Source of the DNA: Echinarachnius parma
Taxonomy: Eukaryota > Echinodermata > Echinoidea > Clypeasteroida > Echinarachniidae
Direction of reading: 5' to 3'
DNA length: 64,000 nucleotides
NCBI GenBank assembly: GCA_037951105.1
Contig: JBAMJV010007700.1
Span: forward strand, 1 to 64,000
Positions 10,445 to 39,844 of the stretch are shown here, in pieces; the stretch's first letter is position 1; each line of letters opens with the position of its first letter. A program made the position numbers and the translations under genes. The notes beneath the pieces are model-generated. The model did no database searches. It saw only the letters and a program-made list of their open reading frames with translations, and was not told where the DNA came from.

Positions 10445-11838
10445 ATACTGTTGTTAACTGGCGGTGGAGGGAATAGCACGGAATGTTACGTCCCGAGGGA
10501 TTTTAAATGCTATTGAGGGAAGAGTAAATAAGTCCAGAGACGTAGTCGAGGGACTTATTTTCTTCACGAAATAGCATTTGAAATTTCGAGGGAAGGAACA
10601 TTCCATGATTTTCCCGACAACAAAGTTAACAACTGTTTTATCATCTGACTGTCAAATTGAAATCATAATCCGTTTCACTCGCTCACAGAAACACCCGCTT
10701 CACATCACATTCACACAACACGTACAAAGCAGAGTTCACCCACTATTCATGTGCACAATACAGTCGATCAGCGTACCTAGTTTGCCTCTCTCCGCACTTA
10801 ATATCTCCACATATTCAGATCACTGCATTTCTATCAGAACTATTTGTCGATTGTTTCCTTCGATTATAGTTACCAGGTCACTTTCTGATTCAATTGTACT
10901 GAAAATCGCTGATTTTCGTTTATGTTTTTCTTTTGTTCGCTGCCCGCGAGATAAATGATTTTATACGTGTCACATGGATGTACAAGACGTAACACGGTAC
11001 GGTTTTAGTGGTACGATACACCGGTATTGTACACGTTTAATACGGTATGTGTACATTTTGTACCGTAAACAATTGCCATATAATATTGCCATGTTATATC
11101 CAAAAATATTACATGGCAGCGGCATGTACTGTATTTACTAAGTCAGGTGATAAACTGTATTATCACCTGACTTAGTAAATACAGTACATGCCGCTGCCGT
11201 GTTATATTTGTGGATAGTACATGTCAATATTACACCCCTGCAAGTCGATCAAGGGGCAATTGTTTATTACGATACAAAATGTACACATACGGCCGTACGT
11301 ACCGTACCGGCGTATCTTATACCGTGTTACTTGTACATGCATACAATCCTTTATCTCGCGGGCATGCAGCGAACAAAAGAAAAAAACAAACGAAAATCAG
11401 CGATGTTCAGTACAATTGGATCAGAAAGTGACCTGGTAAATATAATCGAAGGAAACAATCGACAAATAGTTCTGATATAAATACAGTGATCTGAAGAAAG
11501 GCAATCGTAAGTACGCCGATCGACTTTATTGTGCACATGAATAGTGGGTGAATTCTGCGTTGTGCGTGTTATTGTGATGTGTAGCGCCTAGCGGGTGTTT
11601 CTGTGAGCGAGTAGTGAAACGGATTTTGACAGTCAGATGATAAAACAGTTGTTAAATTTGTTGTCGGGAAAATCACGTAATATTCCTACCCTTGGGATTT
11701 CAAATGCTATTTCGTGAAGAAAAATAAGTCCCTCGACTTCGTCTCGGGACTTATTTACTCTTCCCTCAATAGCATTTAAAATCCCTCGGGATGTAATATT
11801 CCGTGATATACCCTCCACCACCATTTAACAACTGTATA
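10445..11838. mobile_element. 1.39-kb foldback element with arms of about 690 bp
   Basis: The sequence from 10445 (TATACTGTTGTTAAC) is matched by the reverse complement running back from 11838. The arms meet at a palindromic centre near 11132-11166 (AAGTCAGGTGATAA / TTATCACCTGACTT). Matching landmarks in the two arms include the AAATGCTATTGAGGGAAGAG block (10507 and 11762-11781), GACTGTCAAATT, CGAACAAAAG and the GCAGCGGCATGTACTG centre. Each arm has its own internal hairpin (TAAATAAGTCC..GGACTTATTT), so the folded form would be branched. No transposase is seen. Open frames in it are mirror images of each other and are not called as genes. Confidence 0.85.
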
Positions 11839-12008
11839 CTATTACATGCTGCAATATTAACTTTTTAATGCAATCATGTTGCGGTGTGAACTTTTGAAAG
11901 TGCACTTCACTCACATTATTGCTATATGATAGGGTTGATTTTGTGTGTGTCCCCGACATATCTGATTGATTATTAATAAGTGGCGCTATATTGCCGTCCA
12001 TATAATAT

Positions 12009-12596
12009 TTAAAGGGATCTAGTTGACATTATGCCAATACTAACAAAGAGGTAATGTAATTTGTATTTCTGTGATCCGATATTTCTGCTGAGTGATTAAT
12101 GAAATATCCATGCACGTTTATTAAACAAGTGCTGTATTGCCGGGGACTAATGAGCGAAAATGTAAAATGACTTTTGCTAACTCATTGTCAAAGGTTTGTC
12201 CAAGGAAGACTTTAAACGGATCTAGTCACATTGTCCAAATCCTAACAATCGAATTAGATTTCTAGTGGTTCTTGCATACCTTATTGTATTCGTATTTACA
12301 ATAGAAGCATGGGACATGTTTCGTTTTTTCGAATTTCCCTTTCGTTAAAAAGATATTGACAATTGAAATGTTCTGATGTTAAACTATCCACTGGACAGTC
12401 ATAAGCGTGTACAAAGTCGGTGCAATGTGTTAGTGAATATCACTTTGCATTTGTGCTCATTACTCGGCCATATAACGTCCATTTAACATGAAATTTTCCC
12501 AGTGGACATAATTTATCAGATAACAACAATATTCATTGTATCAACCGATCATCACTTTTTTCACATGTTAACAACATTACAAGATCACTTTAAAAT
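12009..12596. mobile_element. MITE family B, possibly two nested copies
   Basis: The left end TTTAAAGGGATCTAG is at about 12009, a second left end TTTAAACGGATCTAGT at about 12211, and the right end AGATCACTTTAAA at about 12582-12594. The interior contains ACTATCCACTGGACAGTC, shared with copies at 20755 and 38323. No coding capacity. Confidence 0.65.
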
Positions 12597-12830
12597 TCAA
12601 ACATTTCAATCATGAATATCGTACCAATATGCATGTTTTGCTTTAGTGCACTGTGTACCATTGCCAAATACATGATTTATGATCATGACAATTGTTGTCG
12701 ACGCTGCTTAATTATAAGCCCGTGTACTCATATAATTCATATTGAGGTATTCCTTTATCATAATTATCAACGTTGTAGGAACATTCGTAAAAGGTATATG
12801 GATGGGTTCAAGGGCGTCGATATCTTCTCG

Positions 12831-12836
<6 letters not shown>

Positions 12837-12861
<25 letters not shown>

Positions 12862-12981
12862 TGATACGTCATTTTGACCATCTCTGGCATGTCTGGCGAG
12901 GGAGCGAATCGACAACCCAGCAGCGTGCCCGGGGTTTTTTTATGACTGAGGGGAGGAGGGGGGGGGGGGGGGGGGGGGGGT
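12837..12981. repeat. Two poly-G tracts of more than 20 nt
   Basis: G-runs at about 12836-12861 and 12958-12980. The intervening sequence has the GTGCCCGGGG type border often seen beside G-tracts in this window. Confidence 0.85.
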
Positions 12982-13007
12982 AGGGGGGCCCAAAAGCTTT
13001 GAACTTA

Positions 13008-13500
13008 GCTGTTTAGAAATTGGAAGATTGTTAAGTGCACATTGCAAGCATCATGTTATGAGGTGGGCTTTGTCCAAGATGAACTTTAGCCTGAGAGATA
13101 CATATATTGCAAGCATTCTGATGGGGATCAGTCAAGGGATACCCACATTGGGAAGCTTATTGGGGGTCCAAAGGGCGGAGCCCCCGGAAGCTTTGGGATT
13201 TGTAACATCCAGATATAAAGATGTTGTCTATATGTAAATATAAAGTTAACTATTCTTTAGTTAGTTAGCTTTTGATTTAGCTGTTTAGAAATTGGAAGAT
13301 TATTTAGTGCATATTGCAAGCATCATGTTATTAGGAGGGCTTTGTCCAAGTATGGATGAACTTTAGCCTGAGAGATACATAGATTGCAATCTGATGGAAG
13401 CCTGAATACAATGAGTCAAGGGATACCCACATTGGGACGCTTATTGGGGGTCCCGGAAGCTTTGGGATTTGTAATATCCAGAAATAGAGATGTTGTCTAT
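13008..13500 (+). repeat. Tandem duplication, about 272-bp period
   Basis: Copy 1 is about 13008-13225 and copy 2 about 13280-13500. They share GCTGTTTAGAAATTGGAAGA, CATCATGTTAT, TTTAGCCTGAGAGATACAT, AAGGGATACCCACATTGGG and GGAAGCTTTGGGATTTGTAA, with small indels. A related AGCCCCCGGAAG segment recurs near 13678. No coding evidence. Confidence 0.8.
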
Positions 13501-13819
13501 TATGTTAATAGGAAATACAGTTGAAAAGTTAGCTCAATTTTAGTGAGGGAAGCGCCGACGCACAGTGGGCCAGAATCGACTGAAAGTGTGCCAAGAGAGA
13601 AGTCCTGAATAAAACTATTCAATAAGTACAGGGCCGGGACTGGGTGAAATAACCTTAATGGGGGTAGCAGGGGACGCAGCCCCCGGAAGATTTTGGATTT
13701 GGTCAGTTTAGCACTATCAAAAATGGTACTATATAGTAACAACTTTCACATTATGAATGAGAGGGGTCAATGCTCCTTTATTTCAATGTTATTATCTATT
13801 GTTGAACCCCAAATATTGG

Positions 13820-13895
13820 GGGGGGGGGGGGTAATAATATAGGCCATCCCCCCCCCCACCTGAAACATTGGGGGGATATATCCCCCTCCCCCATC
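13820..13895. repeat. Facing poly-G and poly-C tracts
   Basis: A G12 run near 13820-13832 is followed within 20 bp by C9 and further CCCCC-rich sequence, giving a potential G/C hairpin around GGCCATC. The local GGGGGGATATATCCCCC is palindromic. Confidence 0.6.
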
Positions 13896-14610
13896 CCCCC
13901 GTGATCGACGCCCATGGCTGGGCTACATACACATTCACACAATCACCCCTTTCGAGAAAGGTTTTGGAAATGCAAATGAAAACACAACACACGTCATAAG
14001 TCTGTTGTTTCATAATAATGGTAACGAAGACCGTGACAAAACAGTTCATAATTTGGTTTAATATATACAATGATGACTTTGCACGTTCGCTACATAATTT
14101 GGTTTAGTATACATGTGATATGCGAGATATAGCAGTAACTAGTAAATAATATTTAGCTATGTAATACGAAAAGCTAGATTGCCCGATGAATCCCAATAAA
14201 TGTCGAGCTTGATTGATTGAGTTACTGTACAAGAGATCACAGAACTCGTTAATAATTGTCCTGCTAATTTCGCTATTCAAATTTTAATAGGTGTTTAAAC
14301 GAGAATTGAATGTCATTGCCAAATTGTTCAACGTCAAATTTATATCTAACGACTTTGATTATTAGTGTCGATCAACTTAATTAACGAGCACGCAAATCTG
14401 CCGTAAAGCCGATACAATGCTTTGCTACGTGTCGTAACCAGGAAGGATGTTTTTCTGTTGTTTAGCTCATAATAAACGTGTTCCAGATTATTATTATTTT
14501 TCACTGAAGAAAATTAGCTTGAAACAGCTTTTGGGACGCTGGATTTTGGCTAGATGGGATCATGAAGATGAATATATATGAATATATATCATGCCAAACG
14601 AATAAGGATA

Positions 14611-14775
14611 CCTGTCTATGACAGCCAACCTGCCAAATGTAATAGTGGTCACCTAATGTGATCCCCTGCAGAAAAACCTGCCTATAGTGGCCACAAAATG
14701 TGTGCCGCAAAATACCTGTCTATAACGGCCAACCTACCAAATATAATTGCAGCCACCATAATGACCCCCTGCAAA
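14611..14775 (+). repeat. Tandem duplication, about 104-bp period
   Basis: CCTGTCTATGACAGCCAACC at 14611 recurs as CCTGTCTATAACGGCCAACC at 14715, each followed by CCAAATRTAAT and GACCCC/GATCCCC. A third partial unit (CCTGCCTATAGTGGCC) lies between them. Confidence 0.7.
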
Positions 14776-14967
14776 GAAAAACAATGTAATGGGACCCGCC
14801 CATGAACTGAAGTCACCTTACTTCAGCGACAAAATTGTTATGTTTGTTATTTCCCGTGGTTAGTTACTATTCACAAGTTTAACTATACATCCACTTAGAA
14901 ATGGGTTTGATGTGCGTTTTGTTTTATCAGGTATTTCGTAGTCATGGTATAACCCGTTGTTAACCCA

Positions 14968-15060
14968 TATTCAATTCAATTCAATTCAATTCAAATATGG
15001 TTTATTCATGAAAAATACATATATTGCAGCCACAGGGCTGAATTGCAACGTATTGGGAAC
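14968..15060 (-). mobile_element. Probable LINE 3' end with (ATTCA)n tail
   Basis: (ATTCA)5 is followed by AATATGGTTTATTCATGAAA and ACAGGGCTGAATTG. This looks like the 3' terminus of a CR1/L2-type LINE on the minus strand with its short microsatellite tail. No coding part was found upstream, so it would be an extremely truncated copy. Confidence 0.4.
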
Positions 15061-15605
15061 GTAAACATGCATAACTTATTTCTCATATAAATACATATAA
15101 AATACATTTTTTTAAATAGGTGTATTTTTGTAGAACAAAATTAAACATCTAAAATTGGACAACTAATTACGCTAAATATAAAAACGCTAAACATATTGCA
15201 CGTGTGTAATTGCATTTTAACAATAAAGCTCCAGTTGTGGTTTTGCATTATATTTAGGGAGAAAATTACAACAGAAAAAAAAAGTGATTACATTACATTT
15301 TAATAAAAAAGATAATTTCAAGGGGATAAGTATAAATCCAACTAACTAAACGGGTTTTGCAAGCAGTTCTATAAAAGTAAATCACAAAATGTGGGTATGC
15401 CATTATTTAAATAAATAATACAATATTATCATACATTATCATATTATCATGAATATGTAGATATAATCATAAAAGTAGGGTATAATTCATGAAGCAAATG
15501 TAATGCAATGTCAATAGACGGAGTTAGACAATCATTCAAATCATTGCCAGGAATAATTTGTTAAAGGAGTATAATTAAGAGGACTATTATATAAATACAC
15601 GGCTT

Positions 15606-15943
15606 CCCAGCTAGCCACCTGACGTTGGGCCGATGTCGGAATTTGGTTGCCGGATGTCGGCATATCGCCGTTGGCTCGAGGTTAAAATGTCCGCCAGCCC
15701 AACATCGTCACGACGTCATTTTTGTGATATATTGGCATAACGTCATTTTCCGACAATGGCCCAACATCATCTCATGACATGATGTTGGGCCATTGTCGGA
15801 AAATGACCTTATGCCAATATATCACAAAAATGACGTCGTGACGATGTTGGGCTGGCGGACATTTTAACCTCGAGCCAACGGCGATATGCCGACATCCGGC
15901 AACCACATTCCGACATCGGCCCAACGTCAGGTGGCTAGCTGGG
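15606..15943. mobile_element. 338-bp near-perfect palindrome (foldback element)
   Basis: Arms 15606-15772 and 15778-15943 are reverse complements with only a few mismatches, around a 5-6 bp centre (CATGACATG). The ends read CCCAGCTAGCCACCTGACGT and the mirror image. The arms are rich in CGACATCGG / CCGATGTCGG sub-palindromes. There is no coding capacity. The near-identity of the arms suggests recent origin or ongoing arm homogenisation. Confidence 0.9.
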
Positions 15944-16588
15944 TTTACGTATGCTGACAATACAATTAATATTAATGCAATTCATTATTTAAATAACACT
16001 ACTGTTCCTATGTACAATATATTAACGCGTTTTAACCAGTTTTAACCCGTCATTGATCACTCGGTCGATATTCATAAAAGCTCAATAGCAATTCCATGAT
16101 TTACATGTACTTTACTTTGGTATATAGCGCATAGAGACTTACGTAATATGCACGTTATAAATATGATATAATAATTATTAGTATTAGTGTTACCACCAAT
16201 CGGAATCGCTTGTATTGTGATTTTGAAAATAATATTTCGTTTGTGAACATCAAGACCAGACAAGAAATGGGCATCGAAGGGTCTGCTAAATTTAATAATA
16301 GTGGGTCGCAATCATCTGTTATTATTTCAAGTTCCAAAATTCACGAACATGTATTTTTAAGTATTCGTCTGAATATGCTCTTAAATTTTATGATTTCAAA
16401 ATATGTTATGACACCATTCCTGCAACTCTAGAATGTGACTTACCAAAAAGATTATCTTCATTTTTCTCGAAATGTATGTATATAAAACAAAATAAAAAAA
16501 CACCCCAAAACCTATAGTCAAACAGTCAGTGACATAATGTATTAGAGTTCCTTTTTAATTTGGCATACGAGTTGTATGGTTACCACCC

Positions 16589-16652
<64 letters not shown>

Positions 16653-18368
16653 ACCCTACCCCACTCCGAGGTAACAATGAACATATGTGTTTTTAATAAC
16701 GCAGCTTATTTAATTTACTCTGGCTCTAAACAAATTTAAATATAGCAGCCGGAATGCCCGATATGTAAAATGAATAATGAATATTACATTTTGTACACTG
16801 TACCCCCGAGTAATTATATAATATGATATAATATACTATGCACGACTGTACACATTTTGATAAGTCCCGGACGGATTATAGAGCGGGCGGTTGCTATAGT
16901 ATCAAACACAATTTAATTGACATATTGCGGGGTAATTGAATCCGATTGTCATATGACCTGTTTGGCGTGCGCAAACATTTAGCGGTCGACAAGCACAGTT
17001 ATATCCACACAAAGCACAGACCGATCAATAGCGGGTGACCGATCAGTGGAAATACCAACATGTACGGAGACGGACCACACAGTCTGCAATAATTGTTTGA
17101 ACCTTTTTACTGACAGGTTTCGTACGACCATTAAACTGCAATCATATTTTACATTTGCATTCATGTGCATTGGATGTCTGCTTTATAGAGAACACGTTAA
17201 TAAACGAACTGTCTGCGCGTGACATGTGGAAGCATAGCATTGTACAGCCGCGGGACGTTTCTCAAACTTTCCAGCCGGAGTGAAAACGATTTTGTCTTAC
17301 TTTGGATTTTAATCAAGAATTTGGTTCAAAGACAGGCTGCAACCAACAAGTTTAACAACTAGTACATGTGACCCGTAGGAAGATCATCATCGTTATTCAC
17401 CCAAACATTATATCTACGAAAAAGTAAGAATGATCTGATACCGGTCATTTGTAAAGACATGAGAAATTGTTCGCGATTGACTGATCTTTGGAAATACACT
17501 CGATAACCATTTTTGAAAAGATATATACAAATAGAACTACAAACATGTTATATTTTTATTTAAACGTTGTAGTATAATAACAAAAACATTAATTATAATC
17601 AAGATATTAACACTCTTCATGTTCTTTGGATAGTCAAGATTCACATATTATATGCCTGTTGCATTTACATTTGCGAGACAATGTACGACTGAGACCTAAT
17701 ACATGTACAAATTTATTGTTCGCAGTCGACCGCGGGAATTTAGTGTAGGACTACGTAATTACGTAGCCTACATTTTTGTACCGGCTATAATCGATCGGTT
17801 CGAATAACTGAGTTTTAAGCGTAAAGCTTCAATTTTCAAAACAAAAAGGATGATCATGCATTAAACACATTCAGATTTTGTTTTCTTGTTGTTAAAGCAC
17901 ATCGGTTCACTGAGGCCTGATTTTTTTTCAAGCTACGATTTGGACAGACACAAGCTGGCCTTTGGATTGTATCCCTCTCCATGCATGAAATACTGATTTT
18001 CCATTTCTGTTAGACTATCGGGAAAATAAGGTAATTCAAATGCATTTAATGGTTGAAATTGGAAATTACAGTAGTTTTATGGGAAAAAAACGTTTATTGC
18101 GGCCTTGCAAATACGTCAGATCAATATATTCATATTTAATTGTCACACCAATTTAGTAAAATTATGTTTGAAAGTATTTTATAAAATGATTGTAATGTAT
18201 TATGCTAGAAAGAAATGTTCTTTATTAACTGATATGTGTTGTCTGCCTTATCCTCTAACCCCTTGCCTACGAAATATTGCATTTCTCACGGAACAAATAC
18301 ATGGTAAACTAGGTTTATGTAGTGAATGGGATAAATACGCTAAACAGAGGCGATTATAAATTGTATTG
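15944..18368. other. Intergenic, one long poly-C tract, otherwise nothing recognised
   Basis: No exon or transposon edge could be supported. The only landmark is the poly-C tract at 16590-16652. Confidence 0.5.
16590..16652. repeat. Poly-C tract of 63 nt
   Basis: An uninterrupted run of 63 C, preceded by ACCACCCT and followed by ACCCTACCCCAC. It is the longest homopolymer in the window and a candidate i-motif / G-quadruplex. Its length may be affected by sequencing or assembly. Confidence 0.9.
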
Positions 18369-18677
18369 CCCGGATTCACAAAGGAGGTTTGTACAAACCA
18401 TGGTTTAAACCATGGTTTACATATATTGAGTGCCATTTGTAAACTGATGGAGAAAGAGTGTAAACTCCTTTATTGTTAACAATGTTGATGGTACACATTT
18501 ACTGAATGCACCAAATAAGTGTTGGTCTTCACATATGGTGAAATGTGCTGGTTAGCAAGCACTAACAGTCACGTCACTAGAAATTATAAATTGCTTTACT
18601 TGTCTACGAGCAACACTCCATAGATGTAGACCATGGTTTAAACCATCGTTTGTACAAACCTCCTTTGTGAATCCGGG
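18369..18677. mobile_element. 309-bp MITE with terminal inverted repeats of about 50 bp
   Basis: It starts CCCGGATTCACAAAGGAGGT and ends with the reverse complement. The repeat continues through GTTTGTACAAACCATGGTTT on both sides, with one mismatch (CATGG versus CATCG). The interior is unique and non-coding. Confidence 0.88.
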
Positions 18678-18939
18678 TCTATGTGCTTGTCTAGAGGCGA
18701 CCAAACATTGCTTAGAAAGATATTCCCATATTATAACAATTTTAGATGTGGAAGAAATATTATATCATTTGCCCCTTTACTTTCAAAATGCTTTGAAATT
18801 CACGATAGTCCCTTGTCAATATCTTATGTGCGAAATTATGGTAATCATTATTATTTGTATCTGTAAAAAACAATACAAATTGAATAACTCATTGAGTGTC
18901 AATACTGTCAATATAGGTATTTGTTTTGGTTGTTTGTTT

Positions 18940-18973
18940 GTTTGTTTGTTTGTTTGTTGTTGTTGTTGTTGTT

Positions 18974-19019
<46 letters not shown>

Positions 19020-19660
19020 GGGGGGGGGGGGGGGGGGGAATAACAACTTTACAGAAAATTACGAAATGCCCGAGTTCATAATATATATTCCATTTGATAT
19101 GGCAATGTGCAGTGTAATGTATCAAGTCTGTATAATAGCACTATGAGATAATGAGTTTATATCTACTGTAGATTAACATATTATGCTATTATGGTCTATA
19201 TGTATAGCTTTGGGTTTGTTTGTTTGATATTTTACCACGATAGAAAATGGACGCAGTTCGTTATAACACGTAATAAGAAAAGAATACGAGCATTGAGTTT
19301 GTTATTTTGTTTTTGTTTTTGTTTGTTTTTTGTTTGGTGTTTTTTTTTGGGGGGGGGGGCGGGGGGATTAAGAACTCTACGGAAAACTAGATATTGTACG
19401 AAATGCCCGCGTTCAGAATATATATTCCATTTGTTATAGTAATGTGCAGTGTAATGTATCAACTTGATCTGTAGAATGACACTATGATATAATGAGTTTA
19501 TATCTACTGTAGATTAACATGTTATGTCATAGGCATGATGGTCTCTATATGTATAGCTTTGATGTTTGTATATAATATTTGAACCACGATAGAAAATGGA
19601 CGCTGTTCGTTATAACACATAATACGAATTTTAAAAATACAAACATCGTGTACAAGTAAA
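18940..19660 (+). repeat. Tandem duplication of about 337 bp with T44-G20 homopolymer junctions
   Basis: Copy 1 carries a T44 run (18975-19018) directly followed by G20 (19019-19038), then AAATGCCCGAGTTC at 19064. Copy 2 carries T-rich sequence and a shorter G-run near 19350, then AAATGCCCGCGTTC at 19401. The bodies share GTGCAGTGTAATGTATCAA, ATATCTACTGTAGATTAACA and AAAATGGACGC. No coding evidence. Confidence 0.8.
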
Positions 19661-19871
19661 ATGAAACTTGCATGTGTTTTTCAAGAAGGAAACATCGATC
19701 TAGTTTACCATAACAAGGTTACTCATGATTTTAGTAGATAAACAAGTTGATACTTTTCTTCAAATTAAACCTTTTATTTAAACAGGGTTAACATATGAAC
19801 CATTACCAATCAAACAGTATTTCCTTAAATATGTTTTGATATCCTTTTTTCTTGTCTTTCTATTTGTGCAG

Positions 19872-36585
<16,714 letters not shown>

Positions 36586-38322
36586 CGCTGATTATAATTT
36601 CTCGCATTAATGAACTTGCATTAAAGGGATAATTTTGTTTTAGTATAGAGGGCGCTTCATGAACTTTTGCGTGAGATATTGAAAGCCAAGTGTAAGATTT
36701 GAAAGTGCACCCCATTTTAAAAAAAAGGAGCAACTTTACTTGAACAAAATCGATTCAGAAATAGCTACAATATCCATGAATATATCAAATCGGAATAAAT
36801 GTTGGGACCAACTATTATTCAATATTTGTAAAAAAATATATATATTTAAAAATCTTTCACATTTTAGAGAATATACCAGAATGGTATTTAAACAGTCTTT
36901 GATGACCTCTTTATCAAATACGTTTTAATAACATTCAAGTATCATCGAACTATAATTGTTCCTTTTGTAATGGTACCTTAGGAGTTTTAATTACGAACAT
37001 TCTTTTTACCAAACTGTACTATCCGTTTAAGTATGGTTTAATATGTTTGGTAAATGCGGTATACTTCTATTTTCATATAACTGTCATAATACATATGTAA
37101 ACAATTCTATCCAGCACTTGAACAATAACTTTGTATTGGTAGATTTCATTGTTCATCCGATTGATCTTGTCATCGATATTGTGTATATATTTCATTGCAT
37201 CATATTTCACGCGTGTTAGTTATTCATTACCAAATTAAACAAAATATGATATCCATTTCGTAGCGTGGTCGGAGAAATGTGCGGGGGGGGGGGGGGGGGG
37301 GGAGCACACCTTTTATATATGTTTATATTGTTTAATTTGTCTTATGTTTGGAATTGTCTTTTCCAAATTATTAGTGGGTCAGGGGTGGGGATGTGACCAA
37401 CCAAGTCCCTCACCCTGTACCAACATTACTAACTACTGAAGCAAGAGGGTTGACCCCAGCCTCCCCCCTCATATTTTTGTATAATTTGCCTTTGGGCAAA
37501 ATCCTTGTCTTAGGGTATTTTTAACCATGTTAACCCCCCTTTTAATTAGTTACATCTGTTTAAATATATGATTTTTTAATGTGGTTTTTCAAATAATGTA
37601 TATATACATGTAATTCAAACTACGCAGTTATGGTTCGTGTTTATATCAATGACATTTTGTGTTTTGATTTAATTAAATATTTATAGCACGTGTACTTCAG
37701 CTTGTTTGCTGCCATACGTGTTCGCAATAATTTTTTTAAAATATGAATAATAATAAATAATTGTCAATCGTAACACCACCGCTTTACATTACTGTGCTTT
37801 TCTGCGTATTTGACATGTTCATCTCCTAGCAACCTTCACGGTTGTTCCAGTTCGCAAGAAGATCGAGATGATACAATCGTTCATTGTTAAGCTATTTGGC
37901 ATTATTATAAATACCACATGTGTTTCCTACAGGAAAGAAGAGTGTATAAGAACAATGGATGAAACTGAAATGAAGGGACCGTGGTTCTAATACAACTATG
38001 AACGCCGAACTGACGACAGGCTAGACTAGCCCTAGGGAATGGAAAATGTGCACTTCGTGTGCGGAAATGATTGCGTTGAAAAGCGATGAATGCTTTAACA
38101 CAACATTCCATGTTTTTTCACATCGCTATAATTTTCGGCAAAATATTTACAACATTTTCGCAAACACCTACGGCAATTGATATTGCATTAATCTCTCGAC
38201 AAGTTTCCAAGCACTTGTATCATGTCAATGCTGACCTACACGCGTTGTATTTCTATTAGTCATTTATATTACGTTAATATTATCAAGTATATTTTTTTGT
38301 CATATAATAATGCAAAATATTC
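36586..38322. other. Intergenic region between convergent genes 2 and 3, left part
   Basis: A family A MITE copy (36621-37031) and a poly-G tract (about 37281-37301) are recognisable; the rest shows no exon. No clear AATAAA follows the gene 2 stop; ATTAAA at about 36620 lies 35 nt downstream. Confidence 0.5.
36621..37031. mobile_element. MITE family A copy just after the gene 2 stop
   Basis: The left end TTAAAGGGATAATTTTGTTT is followed by AGTATAGAGGGCGCTTC; the right end is ACCAAACTGTACTATCCGTT. The left terminus overlaps the ATTAAA that could serve gene 2 as a polyadenylation signal. Confidence 0.7.
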
Positions 38323-38567
38323 AAAGGGATCTAGTAACAATGTCAAAATCCTCAAAACTTAATTGGAATAGTATTACCAATGCAATCATGGAACAGGTTT
38401 GGGTTTTCCAAAAGTCTCTAATTCCGTTATAAAAATATGCATGCTTGAAGTGTTCAGATGTATAACTATCTACTGGATATTTAAAACATATCATAGACAG
38501 GAATAGACATTGTATTAACCACTCATACCTTTTTGCACTTGTCTAAAAAGTTACTAGATCCCTTTAA
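38323..38567. mobile_element. MITE family B, complete short copy
   Basis: The left end CAAAGGGATCTAGTAACAA and right end TTACTAGATCCCTTTAA are clean inverted repeats around about 245 bp. The interior keeps AACTATCTACTGGATA. No coding capacity. Confidence 0.82.
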
Positions 38568-39640
38568 AATAAATTAAACAAAACAACGCAGGGTATTTGT
38601 GTAAATAAGTATGTCAGTCGAGATGTGACGTTTGTACGTTTAATAATTCAAATTTGCTTATAATGGAAATACACATTATTGCAAATTCTTGAAAGAAAAC
38701 CGTACAACATGCCATGTTGTTTATCAGCCGTAGGTTATTGAGTATTCACCGCCATTTATGATGAAATCACTGAAATATTTTGTTTGTAGTACGAATGGTT
38801 GTCTATTAAATACGGGACAAATGATTAATTAATTATCTAATTATTACGGAGCAAATTGTATAAATGTCCGCTAGCGAAGAAAAGCGCATAATTCCCTTAT
38901 TAAAATTTACGAAATGAAGCGGTTGATTAAGTTGTGGTTTCAATTAGGTGCATGTATGATACAAGCTGAAATGAAGCTTCCAATAGTTGGGTATTCATTA
39001 GATCTACAAATGAATCTTGATCAAAAAGTAATATTATTACAATTGTTGTAGTCATCGATATTAAATTATTTAATTTTAACATTATTTGATTTCGACTACG
39101 CCCTTCAGGTAAATCTTTTAAACTTTCCCCCCAAAATGTCTTAATATTATGATATCCCTCAATTTACTGCTATCGTAAGTTCCAATATTTTAATAATTAA
39201 AGATGATATTGTGATGAGTGATTTAATATTAATAAATATACCGTTTTGCTTACATCTTCACATTTTCTCATCACAACTACATCATGTACATGTCCAGAAA
39301 GACCGAATACCCACGTAGTATCTTTATTATCATTATTAGGAACTGCCGCCCAATAATAAAAGCATAATTATAACCAGAATACACATGAAATCTTCTCATT
39401 ATAATTTTGATGCAAGATATTTGGACATAATTATAGTGAATTTATATTTTATAAAAAACAGTTGTCAATACATTTTTTATTTCTGCATTCGTTTAATTTT
39501 CGTAATAATAGCTTTTGTAAATTGTTGTTCATTCAACCTTTTTCTGAAGAAACATGTTTTAATTAAAGTTATTTGAACATAATTATTATCTCTATGAATG
39601 TCTTTGTAAGTCTGTATGGCCTTTTCCCACCGCCCAATAA
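38568..39640. other. Intergenic, nothing recognised
   Basis: AT-rich sequence without supported exons or element edges. Confidence 0.5.
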
Positions 39641-39649
39641 TTTTCATAA

Positions 39650-39703
39650 TCATTACTACAACAACCACTACCACCATCATCATTGTCATTACCACCACCA
39701 CCG

Positions 39704-39737
<34 letters not shown>

Positions 39738-39822
39738 TATCATCATAATATTCATCGTTATCGGCATTACCACCACCACCACCACCATCATCATCATTAT
39801 CATTATAATCGTAATTATTATG
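39650..39822 (+). repeat. (CAT)n / (CAC)n trinucleotide microsatellite
   Basis: Interspersed ATC and ACC triplets. The His-rich, Ile/Thr-rich and Met/Val-rich frames in it are artefacts. Confidence 0.93.
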
Positions 39823-39844
39823 ACTTCTTTATATCATTCAAGCA

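Noticed and set aside
10054-10516. Val/Cys-rich and His/Thr-rich open frames
   Set aside because: Products of a (TG)n/(TATG)n microsatellite.
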